Shown: positions 8,553 to 17,385 of the stretch, piece by piece | Layout: every line of letters starts with the position of its first letter | How positions within the stretch are numbered: position 1 is the stretch's first letter | Source of the DNA: an uncultured Muribaculaceae bacterium | GTDB lineage: Bacteria; Bacteroidota; Bacteroidia; Bacteroidales; Muribaculaceae | Length of the DNA: 64,000 bases | Assembly: GCA_910587475.1 (NCBI GenBank) | Contig: CAJUMR010000005.1 | Span: forward strand, 36,028 to 100,027 | Reading direction: 5' to 3' | Notes under the pieces: generated by a model | Told to the model about the DNA's origin: nothing | Database searches by the model: none | What the model saw: the letters and a program-made list of their open reading frames with translations, nothing else | Translations under genes and position numbers: made by a program

Positions 8553-9863
8553 ATGGAAAAATTGAAGCGCGACAAGCGTGAGCTTATCCGTCGCTATAGT
8601 GTGTTTTTATTGTCCCTCTTCTGTATTGCTTTAGGTGTCAGCGTCATAACGCGATCGCTGGTCGGAACCTCTCCCATATCGAGTATTCCTTTTGTGCTGA
8701 GTCTCCATTCGGTGCTGTCGATGGGTACATTTATCCTCATTCTTAACGTGGTGCTTATCATCGGGCAGATGATTATGCTTGGCCGTAAGGGCGTCAGGGA
8801 TGATTGGTTCGGTTTGCTGATGCAGTTGCCGGTGTCGATAGTTTTCGGATGCTTTGTCGACCTCAACATGTATCTCACCTCATTTCTGCAACCTGATCCC
8901 TATTGGTTGAAGATAGTTTCGATATTTATCGGATGCTGTGTCATGGCTTTAGGCATATCACTCGAAGTGATAGCAGATGTTGCCATGGTTTCAGGAGAAT
9001 ATTTTGTCAACGTCGCTTCGCGACGGTATAAGATGGAATTCGGCACAGTCAAGATAATGTTTGATGTTTCTCTCGTTGTTGTAGCCGTCGGCTGTTCGTG
9101 GATTCTTGCCGGGCGCATTGACGGTGTGAGGGAAGGCACATTGTTGACCGCTCTCCTCACCGGTCCTCTCGTAAGACTGATGATGCCCCATCTCGCATTT
9201 GTCAAAAAATGGGTTGCCCAGGGTGGTCATAGCCGTTCTGTAGTGATTGCACACGAAGATGTGCCCGCTCATCCGGTCATTACGATTGCACGTGAGTATG
9301 GCAGCGGAGGGCATGATATCGGCAAAGCTGTTGCCGAGAAGTTGGGTATCCCGTTCTATGACAACGCCATGATAGATATGGTTGCTGCCGAATCGGGCTT
9401 CAGTGCAGATCGTGTCAGAGATCTCGACCAGCGTTTGCCCCATGGTTTGCTGTACGAGATGATCACAAACGATTATTCGGTTACGCCGGAGGAGAGCCTT
9501 TCGGCCAAAGATGCCGTGTTTGTCGCTCAAAGCCGTGTCATACGACGTTTGGCTCAGCAAGGCCCATGTGTGATCGTCGGCCGTTGTTCCGATTATGTAT
9601 TGCGCGATTTCAGCGGCTGTGTCAATCTGTATATCAGGGCGTCTGCCGACTATAAGCGCCGTCGTGCGGTTGATTATTATGGCGTCGCTCCAGACAAGGC
9701 CGATGCCCGCGTTTCGGGTGTAAACTCTGCACGTGCGGCCCATTATGCGTACTACACAGGCCGTAAGTGGGATGACATCCGTAACTATGATGCGGTGTTC
9801 GACAGTTCGCGGTTGACAACCGGAGAGATAACCGATGCGATCGTGGCTATTTGCGGCCGCTAA
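8553..9863 (+). CDS. YczE-like membrane domain fused to cytidylate-kinase-like domain
   Basis: A 436-residue two-part protein. Residues 1 to about 215 hold several hydrophobic helices with the VITRSLVGTSPISSIPFVLS pattern typical of the YczE/YitT-like membrane family (function unknown). From about residue 240 there is a soluble cytidylate-kinase-like domain with a P-loop-type REYGSGGHDIGK (about 246-257), followed by LGIPFYD and IVGRCSDYVL as in bacterial cytidylate-kinase-like proteins. The frame is continuous with no stop or shift between the halves, so the fusion looks real. The substrate of the kinase half is unknown; a regulatory nucleotide-sensing role is as possible as phosphorylation. 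It follows the neuB-like gene by 84 nt and is probably its own unit. Confidence 0.85.
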   Translation: MEKLKRDKRELIRRYSVFLLSLFCIALGVSVITRSLVGTSPISSIPFVLSLHSVLSMGTFILILNVVLIIGQMIMLGRKGVRDDWFGLLMQLPVSIVFGCFVDLNMYLTSFLQPDPYWLKIVSIFIGCCVMALGISLEVIADVAMVSGEYFVNVASRRYKMEFGTVKIMFDVSLVVVAVGCSWILAGRIDGVREGTLLTALLTGPLVRLMMPHLAFVKKWVAQGGHSRSVVIAHEDVPAHPVITIAREYGSGGHDIGKAVAEKLGIPFYDNAMIDMVAAESGFSADRVRDLDQRLPHGLLYEMITNDYSVTPEESLSAKDAVFVAQSRVIRRLAQQGPCVIVGRCSDYVLRDFSGCVNLYIRASADYKRRRAVDYYGVAPDKADARVSGVNSARAAHYAYYTGRKWDDIRNYDAVFDSSRLTTGEITDAIVAICGR

Positions 9864-9919
9864 GTGGGTTATGTCGATATTTTTCGGCTAAAAAATCGCT
9901 ATATGTGGCTGATTATTAC

Positions 9920-9927
9920 TAATTTTG
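9920..9927 (+). promoter_or_regulatory. -7 element for the flavodiiron gene
   Basis: TAATTTTG, 27 nt before the ATG at 9955, fits TAnnTTTG. The -33 box is not recognisable. Its position, ending 28 nt before that ATG, also argues that an upstream in-frame start at 9925 is not used. Confidence 0.4.
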
Positions 9928-9954
9928 TCAACGTTTTCAAGCTTAATCATAATT

Positions 9955-11160
9955 ATGAGAACTAACCGAATTTCTGATAAGGTACATTATATTGGTGTTA
10001 ACGGCCGATCGGCCAACTTGTTCGAAAGTCTGTGGCCGCTGCCGCAGGGAGTGAGCTACAATTCCTATCTTGTTGTCGGCTCTGAAAAGACTGCTATAAT
10101 CGACGGTGTCGAAGTGAGCTATGCGCTACAGCAGATCGATGCCATTAAGTCGATAATCGGCGACAGATGTCCCGACTATCTTATTATCAATCATATGGAG
10201 CCTGATCACTCCGGAGCGATCAGGGTTCTGCGCGAGGCTTATCCCGATCTGACGATCGTCGGCAACGCTCAGACTTTGGCTATGGTCAAAGGGTTCTACG
10301 GACTTGATGTCAATACTCTTGCGGTAAAAGATGGTGATCAACTTGTGTTGGGCGACGATCTCACCCTGAAGTTCGCCCTCACACCGATGGTGCATTGGCC
10401 GGAAACCATGGTCACATATTTAGAGCAGGAGAAAACTCTGTTCAGCGGAGATGCTTTCGGCTGCTTCGGTGCACTTAACGGCGCAGTTGTCGACAGCGAC
10501 ATGGACACATCTCCGTACTATCCTGAAATGATACGCTACTACAGTTGCATCGTCGGCAAATACGGGCAGTTTGTGCAGCGGGCGTTGAAGAAACTTGAGG
10601 GTCTTGAGATCTCTACGATATGTTCGACCCACGGACCCGTGTGGCGTGACGAATTGGACAAGGTGGTCGATCTATACGATCGTTTGAGCCGCTACGAGCC
10701 TCTTGACAATGGAGTGACCATAGTCTACGGCTCGATGTACGGCAACACGGAGCGTGTGGCCGAGGCCGCCGCAGATGCGCTCGCACAGAGCGGCGTCAGG
10801 AAGATACGCGTTCACAATGCTGCGGTTTCTGACCTGAGCTATATACTTTCCGATCTGTTTACCTCGGCTGGGGTGATCATAGCCGCGCCGACATATTCAG
10901 ATTCTTTGTTCCCGCCGGTGGCCCATGTGATGGAAGCAATGTCGGTCAGGGGTCTGAAAAACCGTCATGTCGTCTTGATCGGATCGCATACATGGTCTCC
11001 GCAGTCAGTTAAGAAAATGAGTGCCTGTCTCGAGACTTGTGGACTTGAATTGACCGGAGATCCACTGTCGTTCAAGCAGGCTCCTACCGACGACGTTCTG
11101 GGTGCTGCACGCTCACTCGCGTCGGCGCTGGCTGAAAAACTTGTCAATCGTCAACAGTAA
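9955..11160 (+). CDS. fprA: Flavodiiron protein (FprA family A-type flavoprotein)
   Basis: Reduces oxygen to water, or nitric oxide to nitrous oxide, in the cytoplasm of anaerobes, using electrons from rubredoxin or similar carriers. The 401-residue protein has a metallo-beta-lactamase domain (about 1-250) with a complete diiron ligand set: HMEPDHSG (HxExDH), the His of MVHWPETM, the Asp of FSGDAFG and the His of CSTHGP. A flavodoxin domain follows (about 255-400), with the FMN phosphate loop YGSMYGNTE. No rubredoxin or flavin reductase domain is fused. The ATG at 9955 is chosen because the conserved sequence begins there and the -7 element lies just upstream. Confidence 0.93.
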   Translation: MRTNRISDKVHYIGVNGRSANLFESLWPLPQGVSYNSYLVVGSEKTAIIDGVEVSYALQQIDAIKSIIGDRCPDYLIINHMEPDHSGAIRVLREAYPDLTIVGNAQTLAMVKGFYGLDVNTLAVKDGDQLVLGDDLTLKFALTPMVHWPETMVTYLEQEKTLFSGDAFGCFGALNGAVVDSDMDTSPYYPEMIRYYSCIVGKYGQFVQRALKKLEGLEISTICSTHGPVWRDELDKVVDLYDRLSRYEPLDNGVTIVYGSMYGNTERVAEAAADALAQSGVRKIRVHNAAVSDLSYILSDLFTSAGVIIAAPTYSDSLFPPVAHVMEAMSVRGLKNRHVVLIGSHTWSPQSVKKMSACLETCGLELTGDPLSFKQAPTDDVLGAARSLASALAEKLVNRQQ

Positions 11161-11237
11161 ACAGATTAAACCGGGCAGCCCTTTTTTCAGGAACCGACAA
11201 TAAGTGTCGCATATTATGATAATTGGGCTCGGACAAC

Positions 11238-11268
11238 TTTGTCAAGTGGTGATTTTTTTGTATCTTTG
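11238..11268 (+). promoter_or_regulatory. Perfect-consensus promoter of gyrB
   Basis: TTTG (11238-11241), a 19-nt spacer and TATCTTTG (11261-11268) match the Bacteroidota sigma-A-type consensus exactly. The predicted start near 11274 gives a leader of about 40 nt before the gyrB ATG at 11313. Confidence 0.85.
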
Positions 11269-11312
11269 TTCGTTAATTGTAACGAAACAACGATATAGCT
11301 ATTGATATAAAT

Positions 11313-13244
11313 ATGTCAGAAGAAAAAGAGCAATATAGCGCCAGTAACATTCAGGTGCTCGAAGGTCTCGAAGCCGTGCGCAAGCGCCCGGCGATGTATA
11401 TAGGCGATATTTCAGCCAAAGGATTGCATCATCTCGTTTACGAAGTCGTAGATAATTCTATCGACGAGGCTTTGGCGGGTTATGCTACAGATATAGAGGT
11501 GACAATCAATGCCGATGATTCAATCACCGTTGTCGACAACGGTCGAGGCATACCGGTCGATATGCATGAGAAGGAAGGCAAGAGTGCTCTTGAAGTGGTG
11601 CTCACGGTTCTCCATGCCGGCGGTAAGTTTGACAAAGGCTCTTACAAGGTGTCGGGCGGTCTCCATGGCGTCGGTGTCAGCTGTGTAAACGCACTTTCGA
11701 CATATCTTCGTGCTGAAATTCACCGCGACGGCAAGGCTTACATGCAGGAATACTCTTGCGGTAAACCGACCTGCGAGCTGACTGTAATAGGCGAAAGTTC
11801 ACACACCGGCACAATGATCACCTTCAAACCCGATGGATCGATCTTCACTGTTCTGGAATATGATTATTCGACTCTCGCCAACCGTCTGCGCGACCTTGCA
11901 TTCCTTAACGCCGGAATCACGCTGAAACTCACTGACCTCAGAAATATCGATGAAAACGGCAACCCGCGCTCTGAAACATTTTATTCAGCCGAAGGCTTGC
12001 GTGAGTTTGTCCGTTACATCGACTCTAACAAAGACTCACTCATCGACGATGTCATCGACCTCCGCACAGAGCGTCAGGGCATCCCCGTAGAGGTGGCACT
12101 GACCTACAACAGCACCTACAATGAGAATGTCTACTCTTATGTCAACAATATCAACACGATAGAAGGTGGTACGCACCTCACAGGCTTCCGTCGCGGCTTG
12201 ACTTCGACTCTGAAGAAATATGCCGAGGACAACAATCTGCTCAAGAATGCAAAGGTTGAGATCGCCAGTGATGACTTCCGCGAAGGCCTCACGGCTGTGG
12301 TGTCTGTCAAGGTGATGGAACCTCAGTTTGAAGGCCAGACCAAGACCAAGCTCGGCAACTCTGAAGTGATCGGAGCTGTACAGACCGCAGTCAGCGAAGC
12401 CCTGCGCAATTATCTCGAAGAAAATCCGCGTCAGGCCCGTACGATTGTCGACAAGGTCATTCTGGCTGCACAAGCCCGCCATGCGGCCAACAACGCGCGA
12501 AAGCAAGTGCAGCGTAAATCTCCGCTTTCAGGCGGTGGACTGCCGGGAAAATTGGCCGACTGCTCGTCGCGCACTGCTGAAAACTGCGAGATATTCATTG
12601 TCGAAGGTGACTCTGCAGGCGGCACAGCCAAGCAGGGACGCGACCGTACATTCCAGGCCATCCTTCCGCTGAGAGGTAAGATCCTCAATGTTGAAAAGGC
12701 TATGGAACACAAGATCCTCGACAATGAGGAAATTTCAAACCTTTTCAGAGCTCTCCGTGTCACCATCGGCACTGAAGAAGACCCCAAGGAGGCCAATCTG
12801 ACAAAACTCGCTTATCATAAGATTATTATCATGACCGATGCCGATGTCGACGGTGCTCACATCGCAACATTGTTGATGACATTCTTCTTCCGCAGAATGA
12901 GACCCATCATTGAAAACGGTTATCTTTATCTGGCAACTCCGCCGCTCTACAAGTGCAAGAGAGGCAAAGCCGAAGAATATTGCTGGACCGATCAGCAAGT
13001 ACAGCGGTTTATCGACGAACACGGCCGCGCTACCACTGTCCAGCGCTACAAAGGTCTTGGCGAGATGAGTGCTGCCGAACTTAGAGATACGACAATGTCA
13101 CCCGAACACCGCATGCTCAAGCAGGTCAATATCAGCGATGCCGCCGAGGCCGACCGAATCTTCTCGATGCTTATGGGTGAGGATGTCGGACCGCGCAGAG
13201 ATTTTATAGAGTCTAATGCAAGTTACGCGAATATTGATGCCTGA
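11313..13244 (+). CDS. gyrB: DNA gyrase subunit B
   Basis: ATPase subunit of gyrase, which introduces negative supercoils together with GyrA. The 643 residues are complete, with the GHKL ATPase motifs (VDNSIDEALAGY, DNGRGIPVDMH, GLHGVGVSCVNAL), the transducer domain, the TOPRIM motifs EGDSAGGTAKQGRDR and DADVDGAHI, and the C-terminal QRYKGLGEMSAAEL. The length fits the short GyrB type without the roughly 170-residue insertion of enterobacterial GyrB. ParE is the alternative; GyrB is preferred from overall motif wording and length. It stands alone between its own promoter and a strong terminator. Confidence 0.95.
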   Translation: MSEEKEQYSASNIQVLEGLEAVRKRPAMYIGDISAKGLHHLVYEVVDNSIDEALAGYATDIEVTINADDSITVVDNGRGIPVDMHEKEGKSALEVVLTVLHAGGKFDKGSYKVSGGLHGVGVSCVNALSTYLRAEIHRDGKAYMQEYSCGKPTCELTVIGESSHTGTMITFKPDGSIFTVLEYDYSTLANRLRDLAFLNAGITLKLTDLRNIDENGNPRSETFYSAEGLREFVRYIDSNKDSLIDDVIDLRTERQGIPVEVALTYNSTYNENVYSYVNNINTIEGGTHLTGFRRGLTSTLKKYAEDNNLLKNAKVEIASDDFREGLTAVVSVKVMEPQFEGQTKTKLGNSEVIGAVQTAVSEALRNYLEENPRQARTIVDKVILAAQARHAANNARKQVQRKSPLSGGGLPGKLADCSSRTAENCEIFIVEGDSAGGTAKQGRDRTFQAILPLRGKILNVEKAMEHKILDNEEISNLFRALRVTIGTEEDPKEANLTKLAYHKIIIMTDADVDGAHIATLLMTFFFRRMRPIIENGYLYLATPPLYKCKRGKAEEYCWTDQQVQRFIDEHGRATTVQRYKGLGEMSAAELRDTTMSPEHRMLKQVNISDAAEADRIFSMLMGEDVGPRRDFIESNASYANIDA

Positions 13245-13261
13245 TTTTGCATAAAGAACAG

Positions 13262-13297
13262 ACGGCCCGCAACAAAATCGACATGCGGGCCGTTTTA
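13262..13297 (+). terminator. Intrinsic terminator after gyrB
   Basis: ACGGCCCGCA (13262-13271) pairs perfectly with TGCGGGCCGT (13284-13293) around a 12-nt loop and is followed by TTTAATT. It lies 18 nt after the gyrB stop. Confidence 0.85.
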
Positions 13298-13375
13298 ATT
13301 ACAATAAAACATAACTAACACAGTTTCTCCGATCTGTAACGGATCAGTAGATCATTCATCATAGAACACCATATC

Positions 13376-15676
13376 ATGGCAAAGTCAAGTAAGAAAGATA
13401 ATCAGTCAAAGAGGCTGCGCGAAGCAGTTGACACATATGTAAGCTGCCAGGAAAGCGGCACATTCAATTACAAGCAGGTTTCGGCAGCCGTAGGCGCTGC
13501 CACTCCCATGCAGCAACGCTCCGTAGCGCTTTATCTTGCCGAACTTGCATTTGACGGTATATTGGTGGAGGTTGCCCCAGGCAAGTTCAAGACGCCGAAA
13601 CGCGCTGTCGTTGCGACAGGGGTGTTTGTGCGCCGGTCTAACGGAAAGAACAGCGTGATCCTCGACGACGACAACGAACCGATCTTCGTGGCCGAACGTA
13701 ATTCGCGCCATGCGCTCAACGGCGACCGTGTGTCGGTCAGCATTGCAGCCCATGTCAAAGGCAAAGATCCGGAGGCTGAGGTGCTGGAGATCATTGAAAA
13801 GAAAGATCAGACTTTTATCGGCACCTTGAGGGTCGACAAGCACTATGCTTATCTGCTGACCGATTCCAAGTTCCTTGCCACCGACATTTTCATTCCGAAG
13901 GCAAAATTGAAGGGTGGGGTGACAGGCGACAAAGCGGTAGTGCGCATCACCGAGTGGCCCGACGATGCCAAGAACCCTATCGGCGAAGTGATCGATATTC
14001 TGGGTAAAACCGGAGAAAACACCGCTGAGATTCATGCTATACTGGCAGAGTTCGGGTTGCCATACCGTTATCCTGAGGCTGTAGAGAAAGCTGCCGAAAA
14101 AATCGATGCTGGTATAACCGACGAGGTTGTCTCGCAACGCGAGGATCTGCGTGGTGTCACGACTTTTACGATCGACCCCAAGGATGCAAAAGATTTTGAC
14201 GACGCTTTGTCGATCAGAAAACTCAATAACGGAAATTATGAAGTCGGTGTGCACATTGCCGATGTTACTCACTATGTGAAACCCGACACCATCATTGACC
14301 GTGAAGCTAAAGACCGCGCAACGTCGGTGTATCTGGTCGATAGAGTGGTGCCGATGTTGCCCGAGCATCTCAGCAACGGCATCTGTTCGCTGCGCCCTGA
14401 TGAGGATAAGCTGACGTTCTCGGTGATCTTCGAGATGGATGAGAATGCCAAGGTGGTCAAGTCGCGCATAGCGCGCACCGTTACGCGCAGTGTGCGTCGT
14501 TTCACCTATGAGGAGGCTCAGGAGGTGATCGAAACCGGCAAGGGCGACTATGCCGAGGAGATTCTTACACTCGACACAATGGCCAAGCAGTTGCGCGAAC
14601 GCCGTTATGAAAACGGTTCGGTCGACTTCGACCGCGTCGAGGTGCGTTTTGACATCGATGAGAACGGTCACCCAACGGGCGTATATTTCAAGGAGTCGAA
14701 AGATGCCAATAAACTGATCGAGGAATTTATGCTCTTGGCAAACCGCACAGTGGCCACGGCCATAGGCCTGCCTAAAGACAAACGCAAAAAAGCCAAAGCA
14801 TTTGTATATCGAGTGCACGATATGCCGGATCAGGAAAAACTGGTCAACCTTTCGTCGCTTGCCCGTAATTTCGGCTTCAAGATCAAACCTACAGGCACGC
14901 CTAAGGAAGTCAACCGCTCGCTCAATAAGATGCTCGAAGGAGTCAAGGGGCGTGGTGAAGAGAATTTCCTCTCTACGCTTGCCATTAGGTCAATGGCGAA
15001 GGCCGTCTACACTACGGAAAATATCGGCCACTATGGTCTTGGCTTCGACTATTACACTCACTTCACTTCTCCGATCCGCCGCTATCCCGATATGATGGTT
15101 CACCGTCTGCTCGACCGTTATCTCAACGGTGGCAGAAGCGTCAATGTCGAGAAACTCGAAGACGAGTGCAAGCATTCGTCCAACATGGAGCAGCTTGCTG
15201 CAAACGCCGAACGCGCGTCGATAAAGTTCAAGCAGGTCGAATTTATGGGCGATCATCTCGGAGAGGTTTATTCCGGAGTTATTTCAGGCGTGACCGAATG
15301 GGGCCTTTATGTCGAGCTTGATGAAAACAAGTGCGAAGGTCTTGTGCCAGTCCGTGACCTTGCCGATGATTACTATGACTACGATGAGAAAAACTATTGT
15401 CTGGTCGGCCGTCGCAATGGCAACCGCTATCGCCTCGGCGACACGGTGAAGGTGCAGGTCGCACGAGCCAATCTCGATAAGAAGCAGCTCGACTTTGTGC
15501 TTGTCGACGAGAAAAATCCCCCGCGTTCGCTCGACACGCTGGCGGCTCCCTCGGTCAACGAAGTGATGCGTTCTTCAGGGAAAAAACAGAAGCATTCGTC
15601 GCGCCGGAGCGATGGCAAGTCGTCGGGACGGTCATCATCCAAGTCAAAAAAGAGTAAAGGCTCGCGACGCAAATGA
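13376..15676 (+). CDS. rnr: Ribonuclease R
   Basis: A processive 3'-5' exoribonuclease of the RNB family that degrades structured RNA in mRNA and rRNA quality control. The 766 residues show the N-terminal winged-helix/cold-shock region, the RNB catalytic core with the Asp cluster FTIDPKDAKDFDDALS (about 263-278), the conserved HFTSPIRRYPDMMVHR (about 561-576), an S1 domain (about 620-705, VYSGVISGVTEWGLYVEL) and a Lys/Arg/Ser-rich tail (about 730-766) typical of RNase R. It ends in an ATGA overlap with folB, so the two are translationally coupled. Confidence 0.95.
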   Translation: MAKSSKKDNQSKRLREAVDTYVSCQESGTFNYKQVSAAVGAATPMQQRSVALYLAELAFDGILVEVAPGKFKTPKRAVVATGVFVRRSNGKNSVILDDDNEPIFVAERNSRHALNGDRVSVSIAAHVKGKDPEAEVLEIIEKKDQTFIGTLRVDKHYAYLLTDSKFLATDIFIPKAKLKGGVTGDKAVVRITEWPDDAKNPIGEVIDILGKTGENTAEIHAILAEFGLPYRYPEAVEKAAEKIDAGITDEVVSQREDLRGVTTFTIDPKDAKDFDDALSIRKLNNGNYEVGVHIADVTHYVKPDTIIDREAKDRATSVYLVDRVVPMLPEHLSNGICSLRPDEDKLTFSVIFEMDENAKVVKSRIARTVTRSVRRFTYEEAQEVIETGKGDYAEEILTLDTMAKQLRERRYENGSVDFDRVEVRFDIDENGHPTGVYFKESKDANKLIEEFMLLANRTVATAIGLPKDKRKKAKAFVYRVHDMPDQEKLVNLSSLARNFGFKIKPTGTPKEVNRSLNKMLEGVKGRGEENFLSTLAIRSMAKAVYTTENIGHYGLGFDYYTHFTSPIRRYPDMMVHRLLDRYLNGGRSVNVEKLEDECKHSSNMEQLAANAERASIKFKQVEFMGDHLGEVYSGVISGVTEWGLYVELDENKCEGLVPVRDLADDYYDYDEKNYCLVGRRNGNRYRLGDTVKVQVARANLDKKQLDFVLVDEKNPPRSLDTLAAPSVNEVMRSSGKKQKHSSRRSDGKSSGRSSSKSKKSKGSRRK

Positions 15677-16029
15677 AAGCAACGATTGTCGTTGACGGTC
15701 TGAGGGTGAAAGCTCGTCATGGAGTTTATCCGCAGGAGCGTCAGGTAGGTAATGTGTTCGAGGTGTCGATGATGTTGGACTATCCTCCGGCGCTGAAGGC
15801 TGCGGTGTCTGACTGTGTGGACGACACACTCAATTATGCCCGTGCGATAGAGCTTGTGCAGCGCGTAATGGCAGAGCCATCGTCACTGCTGGAGCATGTC
15901 GCATGGCGGATACATGAGGCATTGATGGTTGAATACCCCGGAATAACCGGTGGCCGTATCGTAGTTTCGAAACTCGCGCCTCCGCTGTCCGCCGAATTGT
16001 CGGCAGTCAGGTTTGTGCTTGAGTTTTAG
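15673..16029 (+). CDS. folB: Dihydroneopterin aldolase
   Basis: Converts 7,8-dihydroneopterin to 6-hydroxymethyl-dihydropterin in folate synthesis. At 118 residues it has the standard length. The N-terminal IVVDGLRVKARHGVYPQERQ contains the family pattern (HGV, then E), and NYARAIELVQRVM plus the SLLEHVAWRI segment match the pterin-binding core with its Glu. Its start overlaps the rnr stop (ATGA). No other folate genes are nearby, so the pairing with rnr is probably about expression, not function. Confidence 0.93.
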   Translation: MKATIVVDGLRVKARHGVYPQERQVGNVFEVSMMLDYPPALKAAVSDCVDDTLNYARAIELVQRVMAEPSSLLEHVAWRIHEALMVEYPGITGGRIVVSKLAPPLSAELSAVRFVLEF

Positions 16030-16078
16030 AAGCCGTCAGGCGATATCGAGAGCAACTCTTCTTTTGGATGACCGGGCC

Positions 16079-17251
16079 TTAATCCCAGGTGTACTTTTTT
16101 TGTTTTGACAGTCGTGCGTAGAGCGATAATGCCGTGCGACGCAATGGCTGTGTGAGTGTAAACCATGGTGCTGTGAGCGTCAGGCGTCGTAATCCGAGTG
16201 TTGTTGTCGCTTTGCGCCATGATATGGCTATGTCGGTTGCACAGGCGATTAGCAGAACCGCAGCGGCCGATATGGTCACAGCATTGTTGATATCGATGAT
16301 GGCGGCCACGCATGCCGAGATGATGGCCAGCCATAAGGCTGCTTCGCCGATAATAAGCCGCGGCCAAGGTCTGTGCTTGATGAAGCGTTGGGTGAACAGA
16401 TGTCTGACTGCAGTGTCGCGGATGGTGGAATGGAAGTCGTAGCTGCTGAAGTGCACGATTGATTCAGGCGACAGTTCGACTGCCGTATTTTGTTTCGACG
16501 CGATCTCGCTGATGAAGATGTCGTCGTCGCCGGAGTGGAGGTTGAGCGAGCGTGAGAAGCCTTTGTTGGCAAAAAACAATTCCTTGCGGTAGGCGAGGTT
16601 CAGTTCTGTACCTCTGAAAGGGCGGTGGTCTATTGCCGATGATAGCCACGATGTGCAGTCGTCGGCAAATTCGAATGTGCACGTGCGACTTATGCCGGCG
16701 TCGCTTACCGGAGAGGCATATCCGAGTACAATGTCGGTCGAGGGGTCGGAAAAATTGCGCATTATTTTAGTCAGCCAGCGGGGCGACGATATTATGGCGT
16801 CAGAGGTCGTGTGGACCACAATGCCGTTGCGCGCCGCTTTTATGCCGAGGGTGAGAGCCAGCTTCTTGCGGCTGAGATTACGGGCGCCGTCGGGGGTGAA
16901 AGTGAGGTAGAGATTTCTGTTGGCAAGTTGCAGGGCGCTGATTACGTTTCGCACGTCGGCAGAGTCGCCTTCGTTGACGACGATTACCTCAAACGCGCCT
17001 TCATAGTCCTGTGAAAGTATTGTCGGCAAAAGGGCTTCAAGCCGATCGGCCTCACCGCGGGAATATATGATGACTGATGCTGCCGGCCATCCGGAGCCGG
17101 CTGGAGAGTCGACATTGAGCCGGCACTGGCGACTTCTGCGGTTGATGCGGCGTATGAACGGGCAGTAAAGGCTTGCGATTATTATGGTCGAGACGGCGCA
17201 CACTGCGAGAAGCGCCATTACGGTTGTTGATAGTTCGAAGTTAAAAATCAT
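16079..17251 (-). CDS. Membrane-bound family 2 glycosyltransferase
   Basis: A 390-residue GT-A fold protein. An N-terminal membrane helix (about 10-30) is followed by the GT2 core: VIIYSRGEADRLEALLPTIL, YEGAFEVIVVNEGDS, a TTSDA segment in the place of the DxD motif (about 146-150) and a GDDDIFIS segment (about 240-247). Two or more hydrophobic helices follow near residues 300-345. It is the type that uses a nucleotide sugar on the cytoplasmic face of the membrane. Substrate unknown. It is transcribed away from the capsule locus and convergent with folB, so membership in the capsule pathway is only possible, not shown. Confidence 0.8.
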   Translation of the reverse strand: MIFNFELSTTVMALLAVCAVSTIIIASLYCPFIRRINRRSRQCRLNVDSPAGSGWPAASVIIYSRGEADRLEALLPTILSQDYEGAFEVIVVNEGDSADVRNVISALQLANRNLYLTFTPDGARNLSRKKLALTLGIKAARNGIVVHTTSDAIISSPRWLTKIMRNFSDPSTDIVLGYASPVSDAGISRTCTFEFADDCTSWLSSAIDHRPFRGTELNLAYRKELFFANKGFSRSLNLHSGDDDIFISEIASKQNTAVELSPESIVHFSSYDFHSTIRDTAVRHLFTQRFIKHRPWPRLIIGEAALWLAIISACVAAIIDINNAVTISAAAVLLIACATDIAISWRKATTTLGLRRLTLTAPWFTLTQPLRRTALSLYARLSKQKKYTWD

Positions 17252-17279
17252 TGCTCGGATGCGTCGTTTATTGACTGTG

Positions 17280-17287
17280 CAAAGATA
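17280..17287 (-). promoter_or_regulatory. -7 element for the GT2 gene
   Basis: TATCTTTG on the minus strand matches the -7 consensus and lies 28 nt upstream of the ATG at 17251. The -33 region is only weakly conserved. Confidence 0.5.
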
Positions 17288-17385
17288 CGGATTTTTTTAG
17301 GGGCATGAATAATAAAGCCGTCAAAGCTGCGTTAAATAGATTGAATTATATTTTGCAATTTTAAACGCATTTTGACTCTGTTAAC

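Noticed and set aside
9873..9899. Possible hairpin between the fusion gene and the flavodiiron gene
   Set aside because: Only a short imperfect stem with no T-run; not reported as a terminator.
11170..11192. Possible terminator after the flavodiiron gene (GGGC-AG-CCC then T-run)
   Set aside because: A run of six Ts is present, but the stem would have only 3-4 pairs and an impossible 2-3 nt loop.
13406..14818. A 470-codon open frame on the minus strand across rnr
   Set aside because: It is antisense to a clear RNase R with intact catalytic motifs, has no recognisable domain and no promoter or ribosome site. Long antisense frames are common in genes with this codon usage.
17252..17385. Invertible promoter before the capsule locus
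   Set aside because: No flanking inverted repeats of the kind used for capsule phase variation were found around the wza-like gene.
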